A stretch of DNA of 64,000 bases from NCBI GenBank assembly GCA_016719485.1, contig JADJZB010000020.1, positions 124,001-188,000 of the forward strand, read 5' to 3'. A model generated the notes under the pieces. The model saw only the letters and a program-made list of their open reading frames with translations, ran no database searches and was not told where the DNA came from. The stretch is from Holophagales bacterium. Lineage in GTDB: Bacteria > Acidobacteriota > Thermoanaerobaculia > UBA5066. A program made the position numbers and the translations under genes. Below are positions 8,707 to 18,459 of the stretch, piece by piece (the first letter of the stretch is position 1; each line of letters begins with the position of its first letter).

Positions 8707-9123
8707 ATGCCCTATCCCCCCGAGATCGTCCAGCCTGCACGCGACGAGCTGACCTGGGCCGGCTTCGCCCAGCTCCTCACCGTCGAGGCGGTGGAAGCGG
8801 AGCTCGCGAAGGATGGAACGCTTCTCGTGATCGTCAACTCCGTCTGCGGCTGTGCCGCCGGCTCGGCGAGGCCGGGAGCGGTGAGAGCCGTCTCCGGCAC
8901 GGGCCCGAAGCCCCAGCGCCTCGCCACCGTCTTCGCGGGCGAGGACGTCGAGGCCGTCGGCCGCGTGCGGCGGCAGCTGGAAGGGTTCCCGCCGTCCTCT
9001 CCGTCGATCGCCCTCTTCGTCGACGGCGACCCCGTCTTCCTCATGGAGCGCCGGCACATCGAAGGTCTCCGCCCGGAGGACGTCGCCGCGGCCCTCGCCA
9101 ACGCTTTCGCCACTCACTGCTGA
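8707..9123 (+). CDS. bacilliredoxin, BrxA/BrxB family
   Basis: The 138-residue protein has the family length and the CGC active-site motif in IVNSVCGCAAGSARP (Cys47 and Cys49), followed by a thioredoxin-like fold ending in RRHIEGLRPEDVAAAL. BrxA/BrxB proteins remove bacillithiol from S-bacillithiolated proteins or act as disulfide isomerases. GGAGGA lies 6 nt before the ATG. The gene is divergent from the acyl-CoA dehydrogenase. Its presence suggests that the organism uses bacillithiol or a similar thiol, although no biosynthesis gene is in the window. Confidence 0.9.
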   Translation: MPYPPEIVQPARDELTWAGFAQLLTVEAVEAELAKDGTLLVIVNSVCGCAAGSARPGAVRAVSGTGPKPQRLATVFAGEDVEAVGRVRRQLEGFPPSSPSIALFVDGDPVFLMERRHIEGLRPEDVAAALANAFATHC

Positions 9124-9152
9124 TCGCGCCGCCCTCCGGACGGGGTCTCTCA

Positions 9153-9222
9153 GGACGGGGTCTGGTCTACGCTCTACACTCTACGGGCCCGTAGAGTGTA
9201 GAGCGTAGACCAGACCCCGTCC
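9153..9222. repeat. REP-like palindrome, copy 3
   Basis: A 70-bp perfect palindrome centred between 9187 and 9188 (centre GGGCCC) with no unpaired loop. The inner 60 bp match the arms at 6839-6900 and the outer GGAC/GTCC extends them. It lies between the bacilliredoxin stop and the next gene on the same strand, 29 bp after the stop. Confidence 0.9.
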
Positions 9223-9274
9223 CCGTGAACCTGGCGGCGCGCCGGGCGTATAACCCTGCGGCGGGAGGAACCGA

Positions 9275-10357
9275 ATGAGCGAGCCCGGCCGGGGCGTGGA
9301 ACGCGAGCTCGAGGAGAGCGTCCGGCGGGTTCTCGGGGCCCTCGAGAGGCTTCCGGTCGCGCGCGTCGGGGCGGTCACGGCCAGTGTCTCGGGCGCGTCG
9401 GGCTGGGTGGCCACGCGCGAACAGCGGCGGTTCGAGAAGCGGCTCCGCGAGGAGGACGAGGCGAGCGTGCCGCACGCCTTCGTGCTCGGCTTCGCGGCCG
9501 TCGTGGCGGCCGCCGTCGCGATCGCCCAGCCTCACCTCTTCTGGCTGCTGTTCGTGGCGCTCGGCTTCGGCACGGGGGCGGCCGACACGCTCGCGAAAGT
9601 GCGCCGTCGCGACAGGCGCCTCGCCGAAGAGGCGCAGGCCGCCTCTGCGGAGCGGGCGCGAACGGGCGTGGCGGGCTCGCAGCCGTCCGCGCTCCTCGGG
9701 CTCCCCAACCCGGACCAGGCGCCGGCTCCGCCCGAGAGCCCCGCGGTCGCCGCGATCAGCGCGCGGGAGTCGAGAGTCGACGGAATCTGTGCGCGGCTCC
9801 TCTCGGAGCTGAAGGGCGCGCCGCCGCTCGTGCGGGAGCTGCTGCGCCGTCCCGAGGAGGCGATCGAGGCGCTGCGCGCCGCCTCGAGAGAGCTCGCGCG
9901 CCGCGAGCGCAGCCTCCGGGCCACGCTGACCGACGAGGAAGGGGAGCGCCTCGACCGCGAGAGGGCCGCCCTCTCGGCTCGCGTCGCGTCGACGTCCGAC
10001 GCGGTCGTGCGGGAGCGCCTCGCCGGAGCGCTCTCCGCGCTCGACGAGCAGCTCGCCCACCGCGCCCAGCTCGCGACGGCTGTCGCGCGGATCGAGGCGG
10101 AGGGAACGCGCATCCTCTACTCGCTCGAGAACCTCCGTGCCCAGGTGCTCCGCGCGCTCGCCGCCGACGCGGCATCGTCGGAGGTGACGCGCGAGAGCCT
10201 GAAGGGCGGCCTCGAGACGCTCAGCGCCGAGATCGACGCCGTCGCGACGGCCCTCGAGGAAGTCCACGGCGTCGGATCGGCCGCTTCGACGGGGACCTCG
10301 TCCGCAGGCGTTTCGCCCGGGGTCCGGGCCGCGTCGAGACAGGCCGGGACGACCTGA
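9275..10357 (+). CDS. membrane protein with cytoplasmic coiled coil, unknown function
   Basis: I do not recognise this 360-residue protein. It has a charged helical N-terminus, two closely spaced membrane helices at about residues 66-102 (SVPHAFVLGFAAVVAAAVAIA and the following hydrophobic segment), a Pro/Ala-rich linker, and a long Arg/Glu/Ala-rich region from about residue 165 to 345 likely to form coiled coils. The ATG follows GGGAGGAA. A TATAAC hexamer at 9249-9254 is a plausible -10. It appears monocistronic between a palindrome and the next large gene. Confidence 0.75.
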   Translation: MSEPGRGVERELEESVRRVLGALERLPVARVGAVTASVSGASGWVATREQRRFEKRLREEDEASVPHAFVLGFAAVVAAAVAIAQPHLFWLLFVALGFGTGAADTLAKVRRRDRRLAEEAQAASAERARTGVAGSQPSALLGLPNPDQAPAPPESPAVAAISARESRVDGICARLLSELKGAPPLVRELLRRPEEAIEALRAASRELARRERSLRATLTDEEGERLDRERAALSARVASTSDAVVRERLAGALSALDEQLAHRAQLATAVARIEAEGTRILYSLENLRAQVLRALAADAASSEVTRESLKGGLETLSAEIDAVATALEEVHGVGSAASTGTSSAGVSPGVRAASRQAGTT

Positions 10358-10443
10358 CGCGCTGAGGTGTCGTTGCCGACGCTAGAATCGGGCTGTCTCG
10401 CGCCTCCCGCCGGGAACGGCGCCGGATCACAGATCCCTTCGCC

Positions 10444-13400
10444 ATGCTTCGTCGCTGCTCGCTTCTGATAGCCCTGCTCCTCGTTCCTGCCGCTCCCGCG
10501 GAAGCCGAGCCGGTCACCGTGCCGGGCGGGCCGGAGAGCATCCGGCGGCTGGTCGGCCTCCGGGAGCACCCGGCGGGAGAGAACTTCATCCTGGAGGTCA
10601 GCCGCCTCCTTCACTCCGGATCGGATTCGAGCTCTTCGGCGGGAGGCTTCGACCGGAGGAGCGCCGTCGCCGCTTTCGCGAAGGACCTCGAGGAGTGGAG
10701 AGAACGTCAGGGCTGTCCCACGCTCCTGTCGACGAAGCCAGAGGCCTGGGACGGCACGCGCCGGGCGCTCCAGTGGCTCGGCTATCGGATCCGGGGTGAG
10801 GGCGCCGGATTCGAGGCGGAGCCGCTGGACAGCGCCGAAGCCCTGCGCCGGCAGGCCTTCCTCGACGTCCTCGGGTACTCGTCGTCCGAGACGCTGCGCC
10901 GGCTCGCGGCCGGGCAGGACGTCTCCGTGGCCTGCGGCGATGGAGAGGCCCAGCTTCCGTTCGGGCTCGCGGCGTGGAGGGAGACCCTCGACCTCGACGA
11001 GAAGCGCCTGAACTCCGGGAACGCCTTCCTTCACTTCGTGAAGAGCGAGCGGGCGTCGCGGATGATGGTGGCGCTCCACGCCGTCGATGCGCGCACCCGC
11101 GAGGCGCTCCGCGCGATCGCGCAGCCCGCCGGTGGTTATGCGGGCTGGAGGCTCCTCTACGACGAGGCCCTCGACGGGTTCGTTCTCTTTCCGGAGGTCC
11201 TCCGGATCCGGGATGGGCGTCTTCGTCTGCCGGGAGGCGACGCGGCCGATCCGGTGTGGGAAGCGGTCGTCGGCGAGCCGCCGTCCGACACGGCGAAGTT
11301 CGTCGTGAAGCTCTTCAACTCCGGAGGGGGGAAGGCCGCGTACGTCGTCGAAGCGCTTCGCCAGCTGCCGGAGCTGACGGCCCGTGCTCTCGTACTCGGT
11401 CGGTCGCGGGGCACCGACGAGAGCATCGAGCGGTTCCGCGGCCTCTACGACAGCATCGGCCCGGGTGGCCGGACGTTCTGGAGCAGTGCCCGCAATCCGT
11501 ACGATTTCATTCATCTCACGGGTTTCCTGCCGAGCGCCACGGGCGGAGAGATCGTCCCTCCGGGCGGTCCAGATCTCTGGCTGGAGGCCCTTTCGAGGTC
11601 CCGGTTCCCGGCCGACGAACAGGATCTCTCCCGGATCCTCGCCGACGCTGCCGAGAGACGAGCGAGCCCGGACGAGTTCCTCGAGAAGCTCCTCCGCCGC
11701 GACGTGGCCGGAGCGGCGGGGTCGGTCCCGGCGGCGAAGCAGTTCATCGTCGTCTCCAGCCTGGTCCGGGGCAAGCCCGTCCTCGCCGACCCCGGCACGA
11801 TCCTCCTCCTCACACGCGGCCTCGAACGTCTCCATGCGTTCTACGCGCCGCTCGAGGATCTCCCGCTCGACGACCCGGCGGTCGTCCGGAAGTACCTCTT
11901 CACCCTCGACCGCCTCGACACGAACGGGACCGACCGCGACGCCGAGCTCCGGGCCGGCCTGTTCCAGACGTCCGTGGAGCTTCTCTCGACGCTCTGCCGC
12001 AGCGGGTCGCTACCCGACGCGACGGCCCGGGAGCTCTTCCGCGCGTTCCTCGACCTCCCCCTGTTCGCGACGCCGAAGACGGATATCGCTGCGGGATTCG
12101 CCGACTTCGACGGCTGGCTCCGATCGGGGCTCCTCGGGGCGCTTCGCGAGGAGGAGGCCCGCTTCCTCGGGAAGATGCGCACGGCAGCGCTCGAGCGGGA
12201 CCCCGAAGACGAAGGGCCACAGCCCTCCCGGACGGAGGACGGCCTGGTCGCTGCCGCGCTCGCGGGCTGGCGTCCGCCGGCCGTCTTCCCCTGGAGGGGC
12301 GGCTCGTACGTCTACGACCCGACGTCCGTCGGGGCCGCTCGCCGGCGCGCCTTCGCCGCGACCCAGGAGCACGTGCCGCTCGCGATCCTCGCGTACGTGG
12401 CTGCGCAGCGCGAGAAGGCGCTGGGCGCCGCACGCCAGGGAGACGTCGACGCGACCCGCGCGGCGCTCATGGAGCTCCTCGAGGGCCTCGCGGCGATGCC
12501 TCCCGACCGGGAGGCGGACGCGAGGGTTCGCGAGACCGCGGGCCGGGCCCGTCGCGTCCTCGCGGCGCTCCAGATCGCCTCTCCGGCCGACATCGGCCGT
12601 GTCGTCGAGGAGGGGTTGGCGCACCTCGATGCCCTGCGGGCCGAGCGGACCTTCGAGGCGCTGGCGGTCCACGTCTATTCGTCGAGCGTCCTCGACCCGG
12701 CAGACCTCGTCTTCACCGACTCCCTCCTCGTGAAGCGGCACTCCTTCTCCTGGGCGGGACGGACGGGTGTCGCCGCTCCATCCCCTTTCGAGACGGTCCG
12801 CATCGAGACGCCGGGGGACGGGGCGCCCCTCCGTCTGGCCGGGTCCTTCACCGGGCTCGCGGAGCCGCTCGGGCTGCTGCACGCCGAGGGCCTCGTCTAC
12901 GAGGCGGGGAGCTTCATCGCGAACGACCGGGTGCGGGCCGGTCTCGTCGTCCCCGTTGCCCTCCTCACTCCGGCCCGGCTCCAGGACGACGCGCTGCACT
13001 TCGTCGCTCTCTCCTGCCGGGCGACCGAACAGCTTCCGGCGGCCCTCGCCAGCCTTCCAGACGCCGACCGGCACGAGGCGTGGAGAACGATCGCCGGCGA
13101 TCTCGTCCCGGCGACGCGCTGGAACCGGCTGGTCGAAGAGAAAGCCCCACGGGCTGGCACGCACCTCTCCCCGTCGGACCTCTTCCGGATCGGCCGCCGC
13201 CTCGTCCTGCGGGCCGACGATGCGCTGCCCCGCGTCCCGGCCGCCCTCGAGGCCCGCGAGGCCTGGGGCCGGCTCGTCGGCCGCTTCGGCGAGGCCGGAG
13301 CGGTGGACCGGATCGCCGAGCTGGGTCCCCGGCCCTTCGACTGGACGGGTCGGGGCCGCCTGGCCGACGTCGACCTCCCCTCGTACGAGCGGCTCTCCGA

Positions 13401-13680
13401 GTACCGTCTGCCGCAGATCTTCGCCGATCGCCTCTACGACCTCAAGATCACCGTCGCGCGATCCATGACCGAGACGGGAGAGCCGGCCGAGCTCTTCCCG
13501 CTGTTCCTGGAGTCCGCCCTCGAGGGGCTCCTCCGCCGGGCGCGCATGGCCTTCGCTTTCGACTGGCGTCCTCTCGTGGACGGCGTGCCCGGCCCCTCTC
13601 CGGCGAGCCGGGACGAGCTGCTCGGCACGGCGCTCGAGAAGGGTAGGATCACGCGGTCGGAGGGGCCTGGAACGTGGTGA
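10444..13680 (+). CDS. large exported protein of unknown function
   Basis: This is a 1078-residue protein with a clear Sec signal peptide (hydrophobic LLIALLLVPAAPAEA, cleavage near residue 22-24). The remainder is mostly helical with no membrane segment, no repeat and no enzyme motif I recognise. Its last seven bases overlap the start of the VWA-domain gene, so the two are translated together and probably act together in the periplasm (inference). A TAGAAT hexamer at 10383-10388 may be the promoter -10, giving a leader of about 50 nt. Confidence 0.75.
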   Translation: MLRRCSLLIALLLVPAAPAEAEPVTVPGGPESIRRLVGLREHPAGENFILEVSRLLHSGSDSSSSAGGFDRRSAVAAFAKDLEEWRERQGCPTLLSTKPEAWDGTRRALQWLGYRIRGEGAGFEAEPLDSAEALRRQAFLDVLGYSSSETLRRLAAGQDVSVACGDGEAQLPFGLAAWRETLDLDEKRLNSGNAFLHFVKSERASRMMVALHAVDARTREALRAIAQPAGGYAGWRLLYDEALDGFVLFPEVLRIRDGRLRLPGGDAADPVWEAVVGEPPSDTAKFVVKLFNSGGGKAAYVVEALRQLPELTARALVLGRSRGTDESIERFRGLYDSIGPGGRTFWSSARNPYDFIHLTGFLPSATGGEIVPPGGPDLWLEALSRSRFPADEQDLSRILADAAERRASPDEFLEKLLRRDVAGAAGSVPAAKQFIVVSSLVRGKPVLADPGTILLLTRGLERLHAFYAPLEDLPLDDPAVVRKYLFTLDRLDTNGTDRDAELRAGLFQTSVELLSTLCRSGSLPDATARELFRAFLDLPLFATPKTDIAAGFADFDGWLRSGLLGALREEEARFLGKMRTAALERDPEDEGPQPSRTEDGLVAAALAGWRPPAVFPWRGGSYVYDPTSVGAARRRAFAATQEHVPLAILAYVAAQREKALGAARQGDVDATRAALMELLEGLAAMPPDREADARVRETAGRARRVLAALQIASPADIGRVVEEGLAHLDALRAERTFEALAVHVYSSSVLDPADLVFTDSLLVKRHSFSWAGRTGVAAPSPFETVRIETPGDGAPLRLAGSFTGLAEPLGLLHAEGLVYEAGSFIANDRVRAGLVVPVALLTPARLQDDALHFVALSCRATEQLPAALASLPDADRHEAWRTIAGDLVPATRWNRLVEEKAPRAGTHLSPSDLFRIGRRLVLRADDALPRVPAALEAREAWGRLVGRFGEAGAVDRIAELGPRPFDWTGRGRLADVDLPSYERLSEYRLPQIFADRLYDLKITVARSMTETGEPAELFPLFLESALEGLLRRARMAFAFDWRPLVDGVPGPSPASRDELLGTALEKGRITRSEGPGTW

Positions 13681-14816
13681 GGACGGTTCGGTTCGCGGTC
13701 GGTGTCATCGCCGCCGCCCTTCTCGCGGTGGGTGGGGGAGCTGCCCAGGCGGCGGACGGTACCGAGGTCCGGATCGTCGCTCCCGCTCCGAACGACATCC
13801 TCGTCGGAGTCACGACGATCGCGGTCCGCGCGACCGGGCTCGTCCCGGGAGACGTCGTGGAGATCTGGGTGGACGGCCGCCCCGCCGGGACGATCGCAGC
13901 CGAGCCGTGGACCCTCGTCTGGAACGCCGGAAGCCAGCCGCGGCCTCACAGCCTGCAGGCCGTCGTCCGGCGCGACGGCCGCGAAGTGGCGGTCTCCAGG
14001 GTTCGGACGCGGGGTCTCGGGTTCGCCGCGACCGCCGACGCCCGGGTCGTCTCGCTCTCTCCGATCGTGACCGACGCGAGCGGGGCCTACGTGAAGGGCC
14101 TCGTGCGCAAGGACTTCTCTCTCTTCGTCGACGGCCGGCCCCAGGAGATCGAGACCTTCGAGGCGGCGAACTCCGCTCTCTCGGTCGTCCTCGTCCTCGA
14201 CGTGTCGACGTCCATGACGCTGAAGCTGCGGGAAGCGCGTGCGGCGGCGCTCGAGTTCCTCTCCGCGCTCAAGCCGGGCGACCGGGCGGCCGTCCTGACC
14301 TTCGGGACGAACGTCGTCGGCTTCACGCCCTTCTCGACGGACCGCGCGCCCGCGCAGAAGGCGCTGGAGGACGCGAGGGTGAGCGGCGAGACGGCGCTCT
14401 ACGACGCGACGTCGGTGGCGCTGCGCCGGCTGCGGGAGGCGGGCGGAAGGCGGGCGGTCGTCCTCTTCACCGACGGCGAGGACAACCGGAGCCGGATGTC
14501 GATCGACCAGGTCATCGACCTGGCGCGCGCGACCGAGGCGAGCGTCTTCGCCGTCGCGCAGGTGAGCGCCGACGTGAAGGCCCTGCTCAGGGGGCTCGAC
14601 CGCCTCGCGGAGGAGACCGGAGGGCGCGCCTGGACCATCTCGACGATCCGGAAGCTTCCCGGGGTCTTCCGCGAGGTCGTGGCGGAGCTGGAGAACCAGT
14701 ACTTCCTCACCTTCACCCCGGCCGACCAGCGCCCGCGAACGTGGCACAAGGTGGAGGTCCGGATGAACCGGCCCGGCCTGACCGTCCGCGCGCGGAAGTC
14801 GTTCCGGATCGAGTGA
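13674..14816 (+). CDS. VWFA-related acidobacterial domain protein
   Basis: The 380-residue product has a signal peptide (to about residue 27), an Ig-like beta domain at about 30-115 and a von Willebrand A domain with an intact metal-ion site (Asp176-x-Ser178-x-Ser180 in LDVSTSM, and FTDGEDNRS). The order and sequence match the VWFA-related domain family that is abundant in Acidobacteriota. Such proteins bind partners through a divalent metal on the cell surface or in the periplasm. Translation begins within the preceding gene; GTG 13674 or 13677 would both work. Confidence 0.85.
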   Translation: MVRTVRFAVGVIAAALLAVGGGAAQAADGTEVRIVAPAPNDILVGVTTIAVRATGLVPGDVVEIWVDGRPAGTIAAEPWTLVWNAGSQPRPHSLQAVVRRDGREVAVSRVRTRGLGFAATADARVVSLSPIVTDASGAYVKGLVRKDFSLFVDGRPQEIETFEAANSALSVVLVLDVSTSMTLKLREARAAALEFLSALKPGDRAAVLTFGTNVVGFTPFSTDRAPAQKALEDARVSGETALYDATSVALRRLREAGGRRAVVLFTDGEDNRSRMSIDQVIDLARATEASVFAVAQVSADVKALLRGLDRLAEETGGRAWTISTIRKLPGVFREVVAELENQYFLTFTPADQRPRTWHKVEVRMNRPGLTVRARKSFRIE

Positions 14817-14826
14817 GCAGGCGGCC

Positions 14827-14842
14827 CCGCGCCCAGGCGCGG
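14827..14842. terminator. GC hairpin between convergent genes
   Basis: CCGCGCC and GGCGCGG pair across a 2-nt centre in the 33-bp gap between the VWA gene and smc. It could act as a bidirectional terminator, but there is no T-tract. Confidence 0.4.
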
Positions 14843-14849
14843 CGCGGCC

Positions 14850-17800
14850 TCAGTCGAAGCGCACGCTCACGATTTTCGACACGCCCGGTTCTTCCTGCGT
14901 CACTCCGTAGAGGGCCTGGGCGGTCTCCATCGTCCTCTTGGAGTGGGTGATGAGGACGAACTGCGTCTCCTCGGAGAGCTCGTTGAGGAGCGCCGTGAAG
15001 CGGTCGATGTTCGCCTCGTCGAGCGGGGCGTCGACCTCGTCGAGGATGCAGAAGGGCGAGGGCTTGTAGCGGAAGATCGAGACGAGGAGCGCGACGGCGG
15101 TCAGCGCCTTCTCGCCCCCCGAGAGGAGGCCGATCGTCTGGTTCCGCTTGCCCGGGGGCTGCGCCATGATCTCGATCCCCGAGTCGAGCGGGTCGCTCTC
15201 GTCGAGGAGCTGCATCGAGGCGGTGCCGCCCCCGAAGAGCCGCTGGAACACCTGCGCGAAGCTCGCGTTGATGGCGACGAAGGCGTTCGTGAACCGCTCG
15301 GAGGAGGTGACGTTGATCGTCCGGATCGTCTCGAGGATCTGGTCGAGCGACTTCTCGAGGTCGAGCTTCTGCGTCGACATCTCCTGGTAGCGCTTGCTCT
15401 CGGCGTCGAACTCCTCGAGGGCCGCGTGGTTGACGGGGCCGAGCCGCTCGAGGGCGACCGTCTTCTGGACGACCTCCTCCTGGAGGGCGGCGAGGGCCTC
15501 GTCGTCGGGCTCGGGCTCTCCCTCGGCGCGGTCGACGGGCGGCAGCTCTTCGGGCGGGACGCCGAACTCGGCGCGGGAGGTCTCGGCGAGGTGCTCGCGG
15601 TCGCCGCGGCGCCTCTCGACGACGAGCTCGGCCTCGAAGCGGGCCCGGCGGGCGGCGTCGAGGGTCTCGCGCGAGGCGTGCGTCGCCTTGTCGAGCTCCT
15701 CGAGGGCGGTGCGCCGCTGCTCGGCCGACGCGTCCGCTCCCTTCAGCGCCACCTCGGCCTCCGAGACGAGCGCGACGGCGTATTCACGCCGCTCCCGGGC
15801 TTCCTCACCCGCGAGGAGAGCCCGCTCCTTCCGTTCGCCGAGGGAGGCCATCTGCTGCGAGAGCTCGGCGAGCCTGCGGGCGGCGGCGTCGGCACGGTTC
15901 CTGTGGGTCTGGAAGGCCTCCTGGGCGGCCCGGCGCCTCTCGCGCAGGACGTCGCGCGTCGTGCGCGCTTCGCCGTCCTTCTGCTGGGCCACGAGGCGCG
16001 CGGCGCGTGCCGACTCGAGTCCCGTCTCGAGGCCGGCGATCGAGGCCTCCATCGAGGTCATCTCGCCGGTCTTCAGGGCGGAGAGCTCGAGCGCCTTCGC
16101 CCGCTCCTCGCCCACGCGGGCCAGGTCGGCGCCCAGCTGCCTCTCCTCCTCCAGGATCGTCAGGACCTCGCGCTCGGCGCGGGTCGTCTCCTCGCGCGCG
16201 GCCGAGAGCCGGGCGAGGGCGTCGGAGTGCTCGCGCTCGGCGCGGCGGGAGGCGGCGACCTCGCGCTCCACGGCCTGGGCGGCCTCGCCGGCCTGCGCAC
16301 CGGTGCCGGAGATCTCCTCCTCGAGCGCGGCGAGCCGCTCGCCGAGGGTGTCCTTCTGCGTGCCGACGGTCTTGAGGTCGCGCCGGACCGTGAAGAGCCC
16401 TTCTCCCGGGACCTCGGTCCCGGCGGCCTCGACGATCGATCCGCGGACGACGACACCGTCCTGGGTGACGAAGGTCCGCTCGGGAAGGAGCTGCGCGAGG
16501 GAGAGGGCGTCGTCGACGGAGCCGACGACGAGGGCATCGGGGAGGGCGGCGGAGAGCCCCTCGTCTCCGGGCCGGGCGGTCAGGAGGTCGCGGGCGAGAC
16601 CGAGGACCCTTTCGTCGGCCGGCTTGAGGGGGAACGGCGTCTCGGGGATGGGGTGGACGAAGCGGGCCATCCCGAGGTGCGAGGAGCGGACCGTCGCAAT
16701 CAGACGCTCGAGCGTGGCGCGGTCCTTGACGACCGGCGCCTCGAGCGCGCCGCCGAGCGCGGCGTCGAGCGCGTTCTCGAATCCTTCGGCCGCGTCGAAG
16801 TGGTCGGCGAGGACGCCGTCGGCGCCTCCTCCCGACGCCTGGAGCGCGCGGCGGGCCGCTTCGCCCCCCGCCTCGCGCGCGGCGAGGAGGGTCTCGAGAC
16901 CGCCGAGCCGCTTGTCGAGGGCGTGGAACTCGCGCGTCGCGCGCTCCCGCTCCTCCTTCAGCTCGGCCAGACGCGTCTCGGCGCTCTTGCGGGAGACGCC
17001 GGCGTCCTCGAGGCGGCGGCGGGCCTCGGCGAGGCGGTCGTTCGTCTCGGCCTCGAGGTCGCGGGCGGCTTCCATGGCGGCGCGCCGCTCGGAGAGCTGC
17101 AGCTCGGCGCGGCCCTTGCGCTCCTCGACCTTCGTGAGGGCGAAGCCGAGGCGGTCGACGAGGAGGGCGGCCTCGCGCTCGCGGTTCGTCGCCTCGCTGG
17201 CGCGGGCGGCGGCGGCGAGGAGGTCGCGCCGGGAGGCTTCCCGGCGCGTCGTGGCGTCGCTCTCGTCGCGCGTGGCGGCGGCGAGCGCCTCGCCGGTTTC
17301 GCGCGCTCCCGCCTCGGCGGCGGTGAGCTCTTCCAGCGCCTCTGCGAGGAGCTGCTCGGCCTTCGTCGACTCCTCGACGGAGGAGACGTGGTCTTCCTCG
17401 GCCTCGGAGCGCTGCGAGGCGACGAGCTCCTTGCGGGCCTCGGTCTCCTCGGCCTCGCGGGCGGCGGCGGCAACGGCGGCCTCGGCGGAGAGCAGCGCCT
17501 CGCGCGCCCCGCCGAAGGCGTCGGCCCTCTCGCGGCGGATCCGCTCGATCTCCTCGTAGGCGTGCCGGGCCTCCTCGAAGGCGGCGTCGAGGCGGCCCGA
17601 CTCGGCCAGGGCGGTTCCCTCCGCGTCGGTCGTCGTCTTCAGCGTGGTCTCGGCGGCGGCCAGCGCCGTTGCGAGCCTCTCGGACTTCAGGCGCAGGAGC
17701 CTCTTCTTCAGGCCCGAGAGGACGTCGGCCTGCTCCTTCCAGCGGGCCGCGCGGCCCGCCTGTCGCTTCAGCGAGGAGCAGGCGCGGTCGATCTCGGAAA

Positions 17801-18386
17801 CGATGTCGGTGAGGCGCAGGAGGTTCGCCCGCGTCTCCTCGAGCTTCACCTCGGCCTGCTGCTTGCGGATCTTGTACTTCGAGATGCCCGCGGCCTCCTC
17901 GATGAGGCGCCGGCGGTCCTGCGGCTTGGCCGAGAGGATGAGGTCGATCTTCTGCTGCTCGATGATGGCGTAGGCGCGGACGCCGAGGCCGGTCCCGAGA
18001 AGGAGGTCCTGGACGTCCTTCAGGCGCGACTTGCGGCCGTTGACGATGTAGTCGCTCGTGCCGTCGCGCGTGACGCGGCGGGTGAGGACGACTTCTCCGC
18101 CCGTGTCGGCCCACTGGCCGCCCCGGGCCTCCAGCGTGAGCGACACCTCGGCCATGCCGAGGGGCCGGCGCCGGGCCGAGCCGTTGAAGATGACGTCTTC
18201 CATCGTCGTGCCGCGCAGGGCGCGGGCCGACTGCTCGCCGAGGACCCACATGACGGCGTCGCAGATGTTCGACTTGCCGGAGCCGTTCGGCCCGACGATG
18301 GCGGTGAGCCGCGAGGGGAGCGTGAGGGAGGTTCTGTCGACGAACGACTTGAACCCCTGGATCTCGAGTTTTTTCAGGCGAAACAT
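14850..18386 (-). CDS. smc: chromosome segregation protein SMC
   Basis: The 1178-residue protein has full SMC architecture: N-terminal ATPase half with Walker A GPNGSGKSN (residues 32-40), long coiled coil, a hinge around residues 500-640, a second coiled coil, and the C-terminal half with the signature LLSGGEKALTAVALL and Walker B CILDEVDAPLDEANI. SMC dimers condense and organise newly replicated chromosomes with ScpA and ScpB, which are not encoded nearby. The coiled coil is unusually Ala/Glu/Arg-rich, consistent with the high genomic GC. It lies downstream of a LuxR-type regulator on the same strand with a 73-bp gap. Confidence 0.96.
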   Translation of the reverse strand: MFRLKKLEIQGFKSFVDRTSLTLPSRLTAIVGPNGSGKSNICDAVMWVLGEQSARALRGTTMEDVIFNGSARRRPLGMAEVSLTLEARGGQWADTGGEVVLTRRVTRDGTSDYIVNGRKSRLKDVQDLLLGTGLGVRAYAIIEQQKIDLILSAKPQDRRRLIEEAAGISKYKIRKQQAEVKLEETRANLLRLTDIVSEIDRACSSLKRQAGRAARWKEQADVLSGLKKRLLRLKSERLATALAAAETTLKTTTDAEGTALAESGRLDAAFEEARHAYEEIERIRRERADAFGGAREALLSAEAAVAAAAREAEETEARKELVASQRSEAEEDHVSSVEESTKAEQLLAEALEELTAAEAGARETGEALAAATRDESDATTRREASRRDLLAAAARASEATNREREAALLVDRLGFALTKVEERKGRAELQLSERRAAMEAARDLEAETNDRLAEARRRLEDAGVSRKSAETRLAELKEERERATREFHALDKRLGGLETLLAAREAGGEAARRALQASGGGADGVLADHFDAAEGFENALDAALGGALEAPVVKDRATLERLIATVRSSHLGMARFVHPIPETPFPLKPADERVLGLARDLLTARPGDEGLSAALPDALVVGSVDDALSLAQLLPERTFVTQDGVVVRGSIVEAAGTEVPGEGLFTVRRDLKTVGTQKDTLGERLAALEEEISGTGAQAGEAAQAVEREVAASRRAEREHSDALARLSAAREETTRAEREVLTILEEERQLGADLARVGEERAKALELSALKTGEMTSMEASIAGLETGLESARAARLVAQQKDGEARTTRDVLRERRRAAQEAFQTHRNRADAAARRLAELSQQMASLGERKERALLAGEEARERREYAVALVSEAEVALKGADASAEQRRTALEELDKATHASRETLDAARRARFEAELVVERRRGDREHLAETSRAEFGVPPEELPPVDRAEGEPEPDDEALAALQEEVVQKTVALERLGPVNHAALEEFDAESKRYQEMSTQKLDLEKSLDQILETIRTINVTSSERFTNAFVAINASFAQVFQRLFGGGTASMQLLDESDPLDSGIEIMAQPPGKRNQTIGLLSGGEKALTAVALLVSIFRYKPSPFCILDEVDAPLDEANIDRFTALLNELSEETQFVLITHSKRTMETAQALYGVTQEEPGVSKIVSVRFD

Positions 18387-18459
18387 GGTTACGTCCGGCG
18401 GGCGACCCTACCACGACGGCGGGGGGGCGTGCCGGAGGGGCGCTCGCGCCGCCGCATGC

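Noticed and set aside
115..9123. Long open frames opposite or out of frame with real genes (for example antisense of murJ, acyl-CoA dehydrogenase and smc)
   Set aside because: They are Arg/Pro/Gly-rich shadows produced by high GC at third codon positions, with no start context, motifs or conservation pattern.
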